Source: Cryptomeria japonica (Eukaryota; Streptophyta; Pinopsida; Cupressales; Cupressaceae). Taken from it: a DNA stretch of 64,000 nucleotides. This document shows, piece after piece, positions 20,942 to 33,347 of the stretch. The position numbers and the translations under genes are program-made. The notes beneath the pieces were generated by a model. The model made no database searches. It worked only from the letters and a program-made list of their open reading frames with translations, and had not been told where the DNA came from. How positions within the stretch are numbered: the first letter of the stretch is position 1; every line of letters begins with the position of its first letter. The stretch lies in contig NC_081413.1 of assembly GCF_030272615.1 (NCBI RefSeq), positions 19,728,285 to 19,792,284 on the forward strand, written 5' to 3'.

Positions 20942-22273
20942 ATGTATAAGAGGGAGGCACCGAAGCTGAACAAGTCAAGTTTCTCTACATGGCAAAAAAG
21001 AATGAAGCTGCATCTATCAGGAGTTGGAGAATATGTTGTATACTATCTGGAGAATGATATTGTTACACCAAGCACCTATCCATTGACAATGAAAGAGATA
21101 AAGGCAAAGCAAGAACATATCCAAGCAATGATTGAAATAACATCTGCATTGACTGACTCAGAGTTTAATGATCTAGAAGGCCGCAATGATGCAAAGGCAA
21201 TATGGGATAAGCTCATATATGTGTATGGAGGAGATGAACATGTTCAAAGAGAAAAAGTAGATAGTATAAGAGGACAACTTGAATCCATGAGGATGAATGA
21301 AGGTGAGAACATAACTCAGTACAGTACAAGACTAAAAGAGATTGTCAATCAAATCAAAGGAGCAGGGTGAACTATTGAAGAAAAGGATATAACAAGTAAA
21401 TTGTTAAGAACCCTTCTACCAACTTATGCAATCCGAGTCTCTGCAATCAATGAATTAAGGTCTATACCTAATATGCCAGTTTCCTTAGATGCTACCATTG
21501 GTAAGCTACATGCATTTGAGTAAAGTAACTTTGATAACAGTGGATCTTCGGTAAATAAAGTTGAATTTGCATTTAGTTCTTTTCATCTTGATGAATCTAA
21601 TGATTACAATGAAAGAAAGTATAAGCACTCTAAAGGAGATCAAAGTGGAGCAAGTGAAAGATTTCATAAGAAAATGGAAGAAGTACACAAATTGTATGAG
21701 AAAATGAGAAAGCAGGAAGAGTTTGAAGCAGTATTAGCCAGAAGGTTATCGAGAGGCAAAGGTAAGTTTAAAGGAAAACTACATTTGAAATGTTTCAATT
21801 TTGATAAAATAGGACATATAGCTTCTAACTGTCCTAACAAAGATTCTACTGAAAAGAGAGATTACCGAGATGATAGACAAAAAGATAATCATTACAGAGG
21901 ACACCAAGACTTTAGAAGAAGAGATAGAAAGACATGCTTAATAGCCGATGATGAATCCAATGATGATAAATTAGATGACACTGATACAAAGGAAGTAGTT
22001 TTTGTGGCTATCAAAGATGGATCAGATGAAGAAAAGTATGAAGAAAAAGCCCTAATATCTCACATAAACACTAATGATTCTTGGATCATAGATAGTGGAC
22101 GCTCACATCATATGACAGGAGATAAACACAAGTTTGTTATGTTAGAAGATTATGATGGAGACTATGTTAGATTTGGTACTGATGCACCATGTTTGGTAAG
22201 AGGTAAAGGATCCATAACACTTCTTAACAATGCTAAATGTAATGATGTTTATTGGGTTGAAGGTTTGAAATAG
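20942..22273 (+). pseudogene. gag: Element D gag and protease
   Basis: Starts MYKREAPKLN and is open to a TGA at 21368-21370, where A reads GGTGGA in place of GGGTGA. The same frame continues with one more TAA near 21521 and is open again at 21674-22273. The zinc knuckle reads CFNFDKIGHIASNC, so its second Cys is Phe. The protease keeps DSG but reads DSGRSHH where relatives have DSGCSHH. It ends at a TAG (Tyr in A). Confidence 0.9.
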
Positions 22274-23410
22274 AATTTGTTGAGTGTAGCATAGCTAAAC
22301 AACACAGGTTACCGAATAGAATTTCAGAAAGGAATTATCAAAGTTCGTGACAAGAATGGAAAGTTAGCTACTACCAGGACACAAACAAAAGGTAATACAT
22401 TTAATCTTGACTCAACTCGGAATAAATGTCTTTATGCAAAGATAGATGATACCTGGTTATGGCATAAAAGGTTTTGTCATGTAAATTTTGATAATCTAAT
22501 CTAAATAAGTAAGAAGCACCGAGTAAGAGGTCTACCGAGTCTTGAAAAACCTGAGAATGCTATGTGCCGAGGATGCCAAATGGGTAAGATGACAAGATCA
22601 AGCTTTACAAGTAAGTCTTACACTTCTAAGGGAATTTTAGATCTTGTGCACACTGATCTTTGTGGTCATGTGAAAGTTCAAAGTTATTATGGTGATAAAT
22701 ATTTCATATTATTTGTGGATAACTATTCAAGAATGATGTCAGTAATGTTTTTAAAAGAAAAATCAGAAGCTTTTCAAATGTTTAAATGGTACAAGGCAAG
22801 AGTTGAAAATGAAACAGGAAGACAACTGAAATGTCTTAGATCAGATAGAGGAGGAGAGTTCACATCTGATGAATTCAACTTATTCTACAATGATCATGGT
22901 ATTAAAAGACAAGTCTCTACATCGAGAACTCCACAGCAGAATGGAATAGCTAAGAGAAGAAACAGATCTATTGTGGATTGTGCTAGAACACTAATGATTG
23001 AAAAGAAAGTCCCACAAACATTTTGGAGAGAAGCAATAAGCACAGGAGTTTACACCCTGAATCGAGTACAATTAAAGAAAGGTACTTTGAAGACACCTTA
23101 TGAAATCTGGTATGATAAGAAACCCAATGTAAGTTATTTTAAAATCTTTGGAAGTAGATGCTATGTTCACAAAGATGATAGAATTGGAAAGTTTGATCAG
23201 AATAGTGAAGAAGGAACATTTCTAGGTTATTCTTCTAGAAGCAAAGCATTTAAATGTCTGAACGAATCATCTAACAAAATAGTAGAAAGTGAAAATGTGA
23301 AAATTGATGAATTTGCAGAAAGAAATGATGAAGGAAATTGCAAGGAACTAGAAGACTATAATGAATTTTTTCTATGTTCAACCGACAAGTCTTATCAAGA
23401 AGACTATTGA
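22274..23410 (+). pseudogene. pol: Element D integrase
   Basis: Stops occur near 22291 (CAA to TAG) and 22502 (TAA). Then 282 codons are open from 22562. The first two catalytic Asp residues are present (LVHTDLCG and SDRGGEF), but the Glu position reads NGIAKRRNR, placing Lys at residue 131 of this stretch. The integrase would therefore be inactive even if restored elsewhere. A base gain near 23370 ends the frame after DYNEFF. Confidence 0.9.
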
Positions 23411-24464
23411 AGAAAATGAAGAGAATATCCAGTTACCGAGTGATGAAGAAGATCATACAGAGCCTACCGAGCCTGTATTAGCCAGGTATGTCAAAAGACA
23501 TCATGCATCAAGTTAGATTATAGGAGATAAGGATGATCCAGTGATGACAAGGAACAAACTGAGACAGAACATATGTCTGATATCTGAATTTGAACCGAGA
23601 ATAGTGAAAGAGGCATTTAACAATGAAGATTGGATAAATTCTATGATAGAAGAGATTGATCAAATCAAGAAGAATGACACATGGACACTAATCCCAAGAC
23701 TGAAGGATAAAAATGTAATTGGTACAAAGTGGATTTTCAGAAACAAGCTAAATAAAAAAGGAGAGGTCATTCGAAACAAAGAAAGACTAGTTTGCAATAG
23801 TTATGCTCAAGAAGAAGGAATTGATTATGGTGAAACTTTTGCACATGTTGCTAGACTTGAAAGAGTAAGAACATTTTTGGCATATGCTGCTTTCAAAAAC
23901 TTCAAGGTATATCAAATGGATGTCAAATCTACATTTCTAAATGGAATATTAGAAGATGAAGTTTTTATTGAACAACCTGAAGGATTTGTTGAAGACAAGA
24001 ATAAAGATCAGGTATGTAAATTCAACAATGCTTCATACAGTTTGAAACAAGCACCTAGAGCATGGTGTGCAAGATTGCACTCTTATTTGATTAAGATTGG
24101 TTTTATAAGGACAAGTGAGAATAACAATATGTACATGAAGAATGATGAAAATGGAATACTGATCTCAGCCATATTTGTTGATGATATTATATTTTATGGA
24201 AATGACCCTTTAAGCAAGAACTTTAGAAATGAAATAAGCAAAGAATTTGAGATGTCATTAATTGGTGAGATAAAGTATTTTATAGGTTTATAGATACTGC
24301 AAATAAAAAATGAGATTTTCATTACTCAATCCAAGTACATAAAGGAAATCTTGAAGAAATTTGGAATGGAGGATTCAAAACTAGTAAGTACTCCTATGAC
24401 TACCAACTGTAAATTATCAAAGAATGATGAATCTACATCTGTTGATGAGACACTTTACTGATCC
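23411..24464 (+). pseudogene. pol: Element D reverse transcriptase
   Basis: 250 codons are open at 23541-24293, with [31 protein letters not shown] ([12 protein letters not shown] in A) and FVDDIIF. Both Asp residues of the catalytic pair and the earlier MDV Asp are present. It ends in the TAG at 24291-24293 that A also carries at the matching codon. Another stop at about 24460 separates it from RNase H. Confidence 0.9.
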
Positions 24465-25113
24465 ATGATTGGAAAGCTACAATATGTTGTTCATAGCAGA
24501 CTAGACATAGCACATGCAGTAGGTATAGTTGCAAGATTCTTTGTAGATCCTAAGGAAACAAACATGACAGCAATCAAAAGAATTTTTAGATACTTGAAAG
24601 GCACTAAAGATTATGGCTTAGTATATCAAAAAGGAAATGATTTTGATTTAAAAGTTTATACTGATGCTGATTGGGCATGCAACATTGATGACAGAAAAAG
24701 CACAAGTGGAGGAGCTTTCTTTTTAGGAGAAAAACTAGTGAGTTGGCTTAGAAAGAAACAAGGATGTGTTTCACAGTCAACAACAGAAGCTAAATACGTT
24801 GTTGCAGCATTGAATTGTACTAACATTGCATGGATCAAACAACTGTTGGAAGGTATAAATGAGAAAGTTACTAAGCCAATAACTATATTCTGTTACAATA
24901 CTAGTGCCATTAACATTTCAAAAAATCTTGTTATGCAGTCTAAGACAAAGCACATCTCTATCAAATATCATTATCTTAAAGAAGAAAGTGGTGTTGGAAT
25001 ATGTTAGCACAAAGGAACAAATAGCAGATATCTTCACCAAACCACTACCAAGGGACACTATTGAATATCTTAGAAGTAAGTTAGGGGTCCTACCCCTATC
25101 TTCTACTCACTAA
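24465..25113 (+). pseudogene. pol: Element D RNase H domain
   Basis: Open at 24465-25007, with YTDADWACN, STSGGAFFLG, STTEAKYVV and FCYNTSAINISKN. Compared with A, the active-site words TEAEY and CDN read TEAKY and CYN, so two acidic residues are gone. A deletion of about 14 bases between repeated GAAGAA words near 24985 shifts the frame. The true C-terminus, ending in KPLPRDTIEYLR, continues in another frame to 25113. Confidence 0.9.
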
Positions 25114-25536
25114 CCAAGTTCGGTGAAAGCATCAATCCGATGAATCTAGTGAATATCTTTTAGGAGTTGATGTTGATTTACACACTTTAGGATGTTTTCT
25201 AAAGGTTTACAGGAAACAATACAGGATAAAATATAGGGAATAGGAATTGCAGACAAAATGCTCTGACCGAGACTGAATTGACACATTACAATAGGAATTC
25301 ACTTCATACAGGAAGAAATTATGTTTTAGTTCTTTACTTTTTGGCATTGTTGTCAAAGGGGTAGAGAACTAAGAAAGGGGAGAAGACTGAGATTGGACAG
25401 AAAATTGAGAAGTCTAATGTATGGGGGAGAAAATCTATTGACAGTAAGAGAGCATTTCAGCATTTCAGAATCACAGCAATCCAAATCTTTTAAGGTCAAC
25501 TCAATTGGTTTTGCCATCAATGCCAAAGGGGGAGAT
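25114..25536 (+). other. Element D 3' untranslated region and polypurine tract
   Basis: PPT AAAGGGGGAGA at 25525-25535. An earlier TTGGCATTGTTGTCAAAGG motif with purine tracts lies at about 25341-25440. No coding signal is seen; short frames on both strands cross the LTR edge. Confidence 0.85.
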
Positions 25537-27042
25537 TGTTGGCAATTTAGCATTATAACAGACAATGAAGGATTGTTGACATTTTAATAAAGGATATTGA
25601 GAAGGTTGTTGATGATTATGGATATAACTGATTAAGAATGTCTACTGTCTTAATATTATTATTTTGTCATTGATGTCAAGAAATTGATTTTCTAATTCAG
25701 TATGATGTTGCCATATCTTGAGAAATATGATTTGAAGAGTATAAAGGTGTTGGTAAAAGAAACAGAAAGTTTACGATGGATAAGGGGATGAATAAGGTAT
25801 TCAATGGGCAACTATTACCAAGTCAGACAAAGATGAGATCATGATGTTTAGATTGTTTCGACATCATACATATCTTATAAATTGTAAGGTTAATACTATA
25901 CTATGTTACCAAGCAAAGAACCTAGTCGGTAAACCCTAAGGTTATCGCTATCGGTTAATGAAGGCGAAATGTCTATCAAGTGAAGTTTAGTATTTACTGA
26001 GTTATAACCAAGTCATAACCGAGCTGTAACATAATGCATTAAATGTTTACATGCATTATTTAATGAAGGAAGCTAATGAGTTGGAGTTGCTTAAATGATT
26101 GGTATCTCATAAATAAAGTTTGTTAAGAATCTGTGGCAATGGAAGATCGGCAGGAAGATCTACGATTCAAATTGAATTACAATACCCTAGCACAAGTTCC
26201 AAGAAATGTATGCAAGTTCCAAGGTAGGGTAAAACATTTTCAAACTGAAAGATGCATTGAACCTGGTCAAGTTTGAAGATCTGATGGCTATGATTGATCA
26301 TGGGAAATGTGATCAAGGAGATTAAGTGGTTAGCTAATTGTTTATAAATATGAACTATCGATAAACAATGTATGCATAGGGATGCTACATAGTGATTACC
26401 GAGCATTGAAGCTTGAAGACCTGTTTTGAATAACAGAGAATAGAAGCCCAACAGATGGACATGATTAGTTCTATGTCTAGATTGTATTGAACAAATAAGA
26501 ATCTGTTTTAGCATTTTTAGATGTGAAGTTGTAGATATGTTTTATTACTGTTATTTTGTGAAGTAACAGAAAATCTCTTAACCGAGTGGACTTAACAGTC
26601 TTATGTGTAAAACCCTCTAACAAGGTGACATTTTGATTGAGTGTTTGAAATCCTTTAACAAGGTCACTTCTAACAAGGTGAATATCCTAACAGATTTGAG
26701 GGAAATCCCTTAACCGGGTCACATCTAGCAATGTGTTTGTAATCTTTAACATGATTTTCTTTTAACCGAGCATACTCTAGAAGAGTATATTTCTTAGTGG
26801 GTCCGAAATCCCACAATGGTTTTTCCCTATTTGGGTTTCCACATTAAATCTAGTGTTATGAGGTTTATGATGTTTATATGCTTTTGAGTTTGCATGATTA
26901 ACAGTTTTGGTTATATTACTAAAGTATATGTTACCAAGGTTGAATCTGATGTTTATATGGAAGATTAAGTTTGTATGATTCACCCCCCCTCTCATCTTGT
27001 TGGCTATTGGATCTGTACTTACATTTAGTATCATAACTATCA
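25537..27042 (+). repeat. Element D 3' LTR
   Basis: 1506 bp, TG...CA, close to the 5' LTR with scattered substitutions, so D is not extremely recent. TATAAATA lies at 26343-26350. The end at 27042 is followed by the TSD copy TGAAT. Confidence 0.93.
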
Positions 27043-27047
27043 TGAAT

Positions 27048-27669
27048 AACTACAAATTCATTACAATCTACCCTTATATCCTTCAACATTTTCTTCATCC
27101 ATAGAAGTTGTGTATAGTTAGTAGCAACAACAACATACTCAACTTTAGAAGTAAATAAAGAAGTACATGACTGTTTCTTGTCGATCCATGAAACAAGTTT
27201 CTTCAAGAAAGAAAGCTCCACTGAATGTTCTCTTTCAATCATCAACATCTTCAGCCCAGTCAACATCTATATATGCAAATAGTCTAAAGTCATCATTTTT
27301 AGGATACGAAAAACCATACTTAGTTGTTCCTTGCAAATACCTAAAAAATCCTTTTCATCGCACTCTCATGATTCTCTCTAGGATCATGCTGATATCCTGA
27401 TACAATACAAATTGCATTCATTATATGCAGTCTAGTCTGAGTCAGATATAACAAACCTCCAATCATAGATTTATATCTTGTAGGATTTGTTAGAGCTAAT
27501 GTATCATTCTTTGTCAATTTCTCACTTATAACCATAGGAGTACCAACTGGTTTAGAATTTTCCATACCAAATTTCATTAACAACTCTATAGAATACTTAG
27601 TTTGACAGATGAAAATACCTTTATCAGTTTGAGAATTCTACAAACCTAAGAAAAATTTCATCTCCCCAA
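27048..27669 (-). pseudogene. pol: Element C RNase H N-terminal half and RT connection
   Basis: Minus-strand pieces read MKFGMENSKPVGTPMV, TQTRLHIMNAICIVSG and ESAMKRIF at 27583-27341, then in other frames LVSWIDKKQSC, SKVEYVVVATNY and VDCNEFVVIH down to 27048. These are copia RNase H words. The piece joins the RNase H tail at 19352 across element D. At least two frameshifts lie within it. Confidence 0.87.
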
Positions 27670-28617
27670 TCATGTAGACATCTCAAATTCATTCTTCATA
27701 TCATCAAAGAATTTCATACATAACTTATCCTCACCTCCAAAATTTATATCATCAATAAAGACTTCAACAATCAATATATCATCATCAGTGATCTTATAAT
27801 ATAAGTTACTGTCAGCATTACCTTTAGTGAAACCAAGCTTCAAAAGATATTTGTCCAATCTAGCATACCAAGCTCTAGGAGCTTGTTTCAATCCATATAA
27901 AGCTTTCTTTAATCTCCAAACCATGTTTTTGTCATATAAAAGTGAAAACCCATCAGGTTTCTCAATGTAAACTTCATCTTCAAGATCTCCATTAAAAAAT
28001 GCACTCTTAACATCCATCTGATAAACCTTGTATTTCTTATTGGTAGCATAAGCAATAAATAATCTCACGGCTTCAATCCTAGCTACCTGAGAAAAATTCT
28101 CATCATAATCAATTCCTTGCTTCTGACAATATCCTTTACTTACCAATCTAGCCTTATTCCTCACAACTTGTCCATCCTCATTCATTTTATTCCTAAAAAC
28201 CCACTTAGTTCCAATAACATTCTTATTTTTAGGTTGGGGAACTAAAGTCCACGTGTTGTTCTTTTCTATCTGATCTAATTCCTCTTCCATAGCTTTCATC
28301 CAACATTCATCTTTACAAGCTTCAATAACTGATGTTGGCTCAAGTTGAGAAATTAAACATACCTCATTAGTTTCCAGCCTTCTTGTAATTACTCCTTTGT
28401 TTTTGTCTCCAATGATCTGATCTTATGAATGATTTAACCTTACATACCTAGGAGTCTTCTGACTTTCTATTTCTCTTCTCTGATCTTCAATTACTGTTGA
28501 ATTTTCTGATACTGCTGGGGTAACTGGTTCAACATTTTGTTCTAGTACAGGTGCTACTGGTTTAGTTATGATCATCTCCACTTTCGGTTTTCTCTCATAA
28601 GTTCTGATTTGACCTTT
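27670..28617 (-). pseudogene. pol: Element C reverse transcriptase
   Basis: 209 codons are open at 28299-27670, with [41 protein letters not shown] and the catalytic box reading FIDDINFGG. Both Asp residues of the pair are present. Upstream to 28617 lies the decayed integrase-RT linker, rich in Pro, Val and Glu codons. It differs from the A/B/D/F RT throughout, supporting a separate copia family. Confidence 0.9.
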
Positions 28618-29620
28618 TTACTGCTCAACCACCTTGACATTAGCACTCTCCACAATTCTTTGTAATCTTTTGTTATAACATCTATATGATTTGTTTTCAT
28701 TATAATAACCAAGAAATATCCCTTCATCACATCTAGGATCAACCTTTCCAATGGAAACATCTCTTTTAATATAGCTTTTACTACCAAAGATTCTGAAAAT
28801 ACTTAACTGTAGGTGTATAACAAAACCATAACTCATAAGGTGTCTTACTGGTGTCTCCTTTGATATGAAATTTGTTGAATGTGTATACCATTGTGCTCAC
28901 AGCTTCTCCCTAATAGATATGAGGCAGATTATCTTCCATCATCATAGTTTTAGCTGCATCCAAGATAGTTTTGATCTTTCTTTCCACAACACCATAATGT
29001 TGAGGTGTCTGAGGTGTAGACAAATGTCTCCTTATCCCATGCTTCTCACAATAACTGTTAAATTCACCGAACGTGAATTCACCACCCTAATCTAACCTTA
29101 AGAATTTAATCTTCAACCTTGTCTCTATCTCAACTTTAGCTTTAAAGATCTTAAACTTTTCAAAAGCTTCAGATTTCTCCCTTAGAAAAGTAACCCACAT
29201 AATTCTAGAATAGTCATCAATGATTAGCATGAAATATCTATCAACTTGAAAACTCTTTATTCTAGCAGGACCACACAAATTAGAATTAGTATGAATAAGA
29301 TCAAGAAAATAATTATATTTGTCTTCTATACTCTTAAAAGAAGTTATGACTTGCTTTCCCATTTGACATTCCTTACATACCAGATTGTAGGGCTTCACAA
29401 TCTTAGGTATATCTCTAACACCCTTAGTTAAATTGATCTTTATAATGCAATCGAAATTCACATGAAAAAACCTCTTATGCCATAGCCAACTCTCATCAAC
29501 TTGTGCAATCAAACAGGTCTTCTTACCAGAGTTTGAATGAAAGATATTACCTTTAGTCTGTGTACCAGTTGTAATCTCCAATCCAGATCTGTTAATGATT
29601 TTGTATTTTCCATCCTTCAA
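28618..29620 (-). pseudogene. pol: Element C integrase
   Basis: Open piece 29620-29087 covers the HKRFFHVNFD zinc-binding region and the first part of the core. The expected HTDLCGP reads HTNSNLCGP, an altered first Asp. The frame stops just after FLRLD, where GGEF should follow, and the core continues through VVERK (catalytic Glu position). The C-terminal piece with FGSKSYIKRDV lies at 28836-28618. Several stops are present. Confidence 0.86.
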
Positions 29621-29647
29621 CTATAATTGAAATCTCATATCCACCAT

Positions 29648-30217
29648 CTATCCTACACTCAAAATATTATTCCTTAAACCTTCAACATAATAAACATTAT
29701 CAGTTTTATGCTTACCATCCAGTGATATAATTCCTCTTCCTTTGATCATGCATGCTTTGTCATCTCCAAATCTATCAAGACCACCATCAAGTTCTTGCAA
29801 AGATAAAAAATTCCTTTTATCTCCAGTCATATGATGTGAATATCCACTATCTATCACCTGTTCATCCTTGTCTTCAATTTTAGTAGCAAGGGCCTTTTCC
29901 TCATTTTGAATAATAGGTACTAGAGCATCTTCCTTGATAGCCAAAAATACCCATTCCTTTCCATTGTCAGATCCACTAGCTAAATCTTGTGTCGGTTCAT
30001 CATCAGAATCAGTCACACCTTCCTCATCCACATAATAACATAATTTGTCTTTGTTCCTTCTGTACTTATGCTTGTTTTGATAATCATGGTTAGGCCTAAA
30101 AGATCTTCTATCTTTCTCTTAAAATATTGAATTCCTTTCAGGACATCTTGATGCAAAATGACCTATCTTATTACATGCAAAATAATTAAAAGGTGATTTT
30201 CCTTCATACTTCCTATT
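29648..30217 (-). pseudogene. pol: Element C protease and gag zinc knuckle
   Basis: Open frame 30031-29648 has VIDSGYSHHMTGD, the protease triad with the following Cys changed to Tyr, and DNVYYVEGL. Upstream, at about 30143-30188, the gag knuckle reads YFACNKIGHFASRC, so the first Cys is Tyr. It is cut at 30217 by E. A lost base next to the E junction puts this part out of frame with the rest of gag. Confidence 0.87.
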
Positions 30218-32662
30218 GTTGGGACTCATTAAATTTGAGTGAATTTGAGAGGCCCGTTTCAAAATTTTGCTCTGCATTTCCAAATGATTATAAAATGAGT
30301 CAGTTTGAATGGCCTAATTAGAGAGAGGGTAAAATGGAGCCAGTTGATTTTCAAAGGGTAAGGCTTGGGAAATGTGTCCTACACCTTTCATTTGGTCTAT
30401 GAAGTGTGTTGCAACTTTGTATTGTTAGTTTGGATCAGTTTATAAGGTACCCATTTCAAGCGGTGAGCTGAAAGTGCATTTTAGGCACATATGTAGATTT
30501 TATTAAGTAGCCTACTTTGAGCTCCTATATCTTTTGCCCTATTGATCGTCATATTGAAATTCAAAATATATTGAATTCTATGCATAAATGTGAGCCTCTA
30601 TGCAAAATTTCAAGTCTTTGTGAATCCATTTTCTCAGTTTGCAAGTTCAATCCATTTGCAGTTTGTGTTGTTTGACAAGTCCCTATTTCAGTAGCTAGTT
30701 GGAGCCCTGTTTTTGCATAAGTGTAAAAGTTGCCTCAATGAGTGTCATGTTAGAATGTTTTTTCTGAGCTATTTTTGGTATAAATGACAAGCTATGTGTC
30801 AAGTTTCAAGCCTCTGCCAATCCGTTTGATCGGTTTTCAAAAGGGTTTCTTGAGTCATCTTTTTTAGTGATCCGTACTTTCATTGTTGCATCGGTTAAAT
30901 TAGCCATTTTCATGAGCGCACCTTTTGCACCCAGTCATCCTTTTGGTCAAACTAAGAATTCAAAGATTTGATATGTATTTCAAGGTACCTATGTCTCAGA
31001 TTTGAGGGTCTATGGAGATTGTTTGATATTTTTAAGATAGGCATCATGGGTTGCCTGTGCATTGACTTCATCAGGTCCACAGTGCCAACAAAGCCAGTTG
31101 GTCATTTTTGACCATTAATATCTCTTCACTTGAGATTCATCTTGAGAAACCGTTTGGTAGAGTTCATGTTTGTATATTAGAGTACACACCTGTCAGATGG
31201 CAAGGTCTAGAAAGGTGTTTTGACTAGTTTGAAAATTACATCTTCGCGATTAAATGCGAAAATGTGGCGCAAGTGCCTGAAAGTTGCAAAACTTAGTTTG
31301 ATGATCCAAAAATAGTGATGATTGATTCCAGAGGTATGTTTAAGGTTCCTGAGGTATTTCAAAGTTCTGTTGCATGAAAACAAAAATTGTTTTAGCCGGA
31401 CCCACTTTGGGGCCCAACCTGGCTTGCCACTTCATGCATCTTTTCAGGCAAGGTTTAAATTGTCTTTTTTAAAATCATATGTTATATGATTTAAGTATTA
31501 AGGAGTTCATGAGGAATGAAGAAGATTATATGTTCCAGGATTCCTATTATCCCACAGATAAAATGTTGAAACAGATGGATGCCTTCCCAATTCAAGCGAA
31601 TGCACTGAATATGTTTTTCAAGAGAACAAGGGCTACGGTGGCATTTGTATTGAATGTTTTGAATGGAAGGAAAATATTTTAAAGAGCCCTCAAAATAAAT
31701 TCCATTGTTAGGTGTAATACCAGCAAACAAACCTCCCAATTTGACATTGAAAAGGCTTTAGAAACTCCAGTCAAATTGCAATTTGGCAGGCGTAATGCCA
31801 AAAACTCCTCCCTTCATAGGCAACATGGTATTCTGGAAAGGCATCAAACTTTAAAATCAAATACCAAAGACCCCCCATGTGGCGTGGTTTGGAAAGTTTA
31901 AAACTATCAAGCAAGTGCATTTTGGCAGCTACAAACCATCTAATCTCTTGTACAGTGGCTGGGGAGTGCATTGAAAACTTTCAAGCAAATGAAGGGGCAT
32001 TCAATTTTCAGCAAATGAAATCTACAAGGTGAAGCCAAAGCACATACCCTCTACCAGTACCCTCCCTTCACATGCCAGTAAATTGAAGTGGCATAAAATG
32101 AAGAAACTCCAGCAATGCCATTGACAAGTGCAAAGCTTAAAGCCCCTTCCCATGTGGTAGCAGCCAAGAAAAAACTTTCAAAAAAATGCAAATTCACTTG
32201 GCAGATTTGAATGCCATATTTTCCTCCCTGTTTGGTTGGAGTAGATTAAACTTCAAAGAAAATGCAATGGAATGTGTAAAGTATCATTCCTTTGCCAGTC
32301 CTCCCTGCCTGTGGCACATAACTGGTAAAAGGGGGTTTTAAAATATTTTAAAGCAAATGCAAGTAGTAGGTTAAAAGCCTAAAACTTCCCCTTCCCATGT
32401 GGTGGTAGCCAAGACAAATCATAAACTCTAGCAGTAGTGTGGCAATGAAGAAAGCCCATTAAACCTTGAAATTAATGCAAATCTATGTAGTGTTTGGAGA
32501 GGCATTTTAAAAAATTTCAAGAAAATGCATATTGGTAGGTGTAAATCTTTCCAAACTCCCTCCTGTGGCACGCCAAGGAACAAAAAGGCAAAGAAACTTT
32601 AGTGAAATGCCATTAAAACTCTCAGGAACACTCAGAAAATGCATTTTCAGGCAAATGCATTA

Positions 32663-32752
32663 ATCCCACATTAGTTGGGCGGACGTCATTTGTGGTATTT
32701 ATAAGTAAAAGCCCACCCATCTATAATGTCAAAGCCTCAAGAGGCTTTTGAC
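32663..32752 (+). promoter_or_regulatory. Promoter-like block and hairpin in E
   Basis: The order is TCCCACATTAGTTGGG (from about 32664), GGACGTCATT (ACGT core, about 32681), TATTTATAAG (32696-32705), then AGCCCACCC. This arrangement of a CCCACATT word followed closely by a TATA box is common at plant LTR promoters. Thirty bases later, GTCAAAGCCTC and GAGGCTTTTGAC (32728-32752) form an 11-bp stem with a 2-base loop and one bulge, near the expected transcript start. Confidence 0.5.
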
Positions 32753-33251
32753 GGATGGTGTTGGCTGGGCCCAAGCAGACCCCACACATGCAAGCGTGCT
32801 TCCTGAGATGACCAAGGAGGCTAAGTGGCAACAAGGTGCACCCCACGTAGGCACAAATATCGAGGTGAGTTTTGCAGAGAAAGGGAGACTTAACCGATCA
32901 GCAAGTTTGTTGAAGATCTATAGTGCGCATTGATTCACGAAGGAAAGATGATCAAAGCTTACCCTTCGTGAAATGGCAAAAAGCTCAGGTGGAAAAACGG
33001 AGGTTAAAGACCATGCAAGTCCGACGGTGCGCATGGATTCGCAAAGGAAAGATGCATGTCCATTAGTCATTGCGAAATAGTGAAAGATGACAAGGCGTCC
33101 AAGTGGAGGTCCAGCTCGCGGGTCCCGCTGACATAGCAATGACATGGCACTGAGGTGGCGTACAAGCAAGTAGCCCAGTGGCAGTGACAAGGCAGACACA
33201 TGGTGAATTGATGAGGTGTCATCCAAGGTGGTGCCCAATGGACCCCATCAA

Positions 33252-33347
33252 CCAATCAAAGGCTGCCACGTGGCAGGGCATCAAGCCAAAATTAGGAAAA
33301 AATCAAAGTTAAAATCAAATTTAATATATAGTTGAGACTATATAAAA
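33252..33347 (+). promoter_or_regulatory. Second promoter-like cluster in E
   Basis: CCAAT at 33252-33256, the 14-bp perfect palindrome CTGCCACGTGGCAG (G-box core) at 33263-33276, and TATATAAAA at 33339-33347. Spacing suits a plant promoter. It could be an alternative start or chance in AT-rich DNA. Confidence 0.4.

Larger units (their letters stand above)
19353..27042 (+). mobile_element. Element D: near-full-length Ty1/copia element inserted in element C
   Basis: Plus-strand element with LTRs 19353-20877 and 25537-27042, PBS, gag-pol (20942-25113) and PPT. The TSD is a perfect TGAAT at 19348-19352 and 27043-27047. It disrupts C's RNase H. It is closest to A in gag-pol sequence and shares with A a stop codon in RT. 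Its own integrase has lost the catalytic Glu. Confidence 0.95.

Noticed and set aside
31479-31682. 67-codon frame in E as a gene
   Set aside because: No relation to a known family, and it lies in the presumed U3 of a solo LTR. Possible but unsupported.
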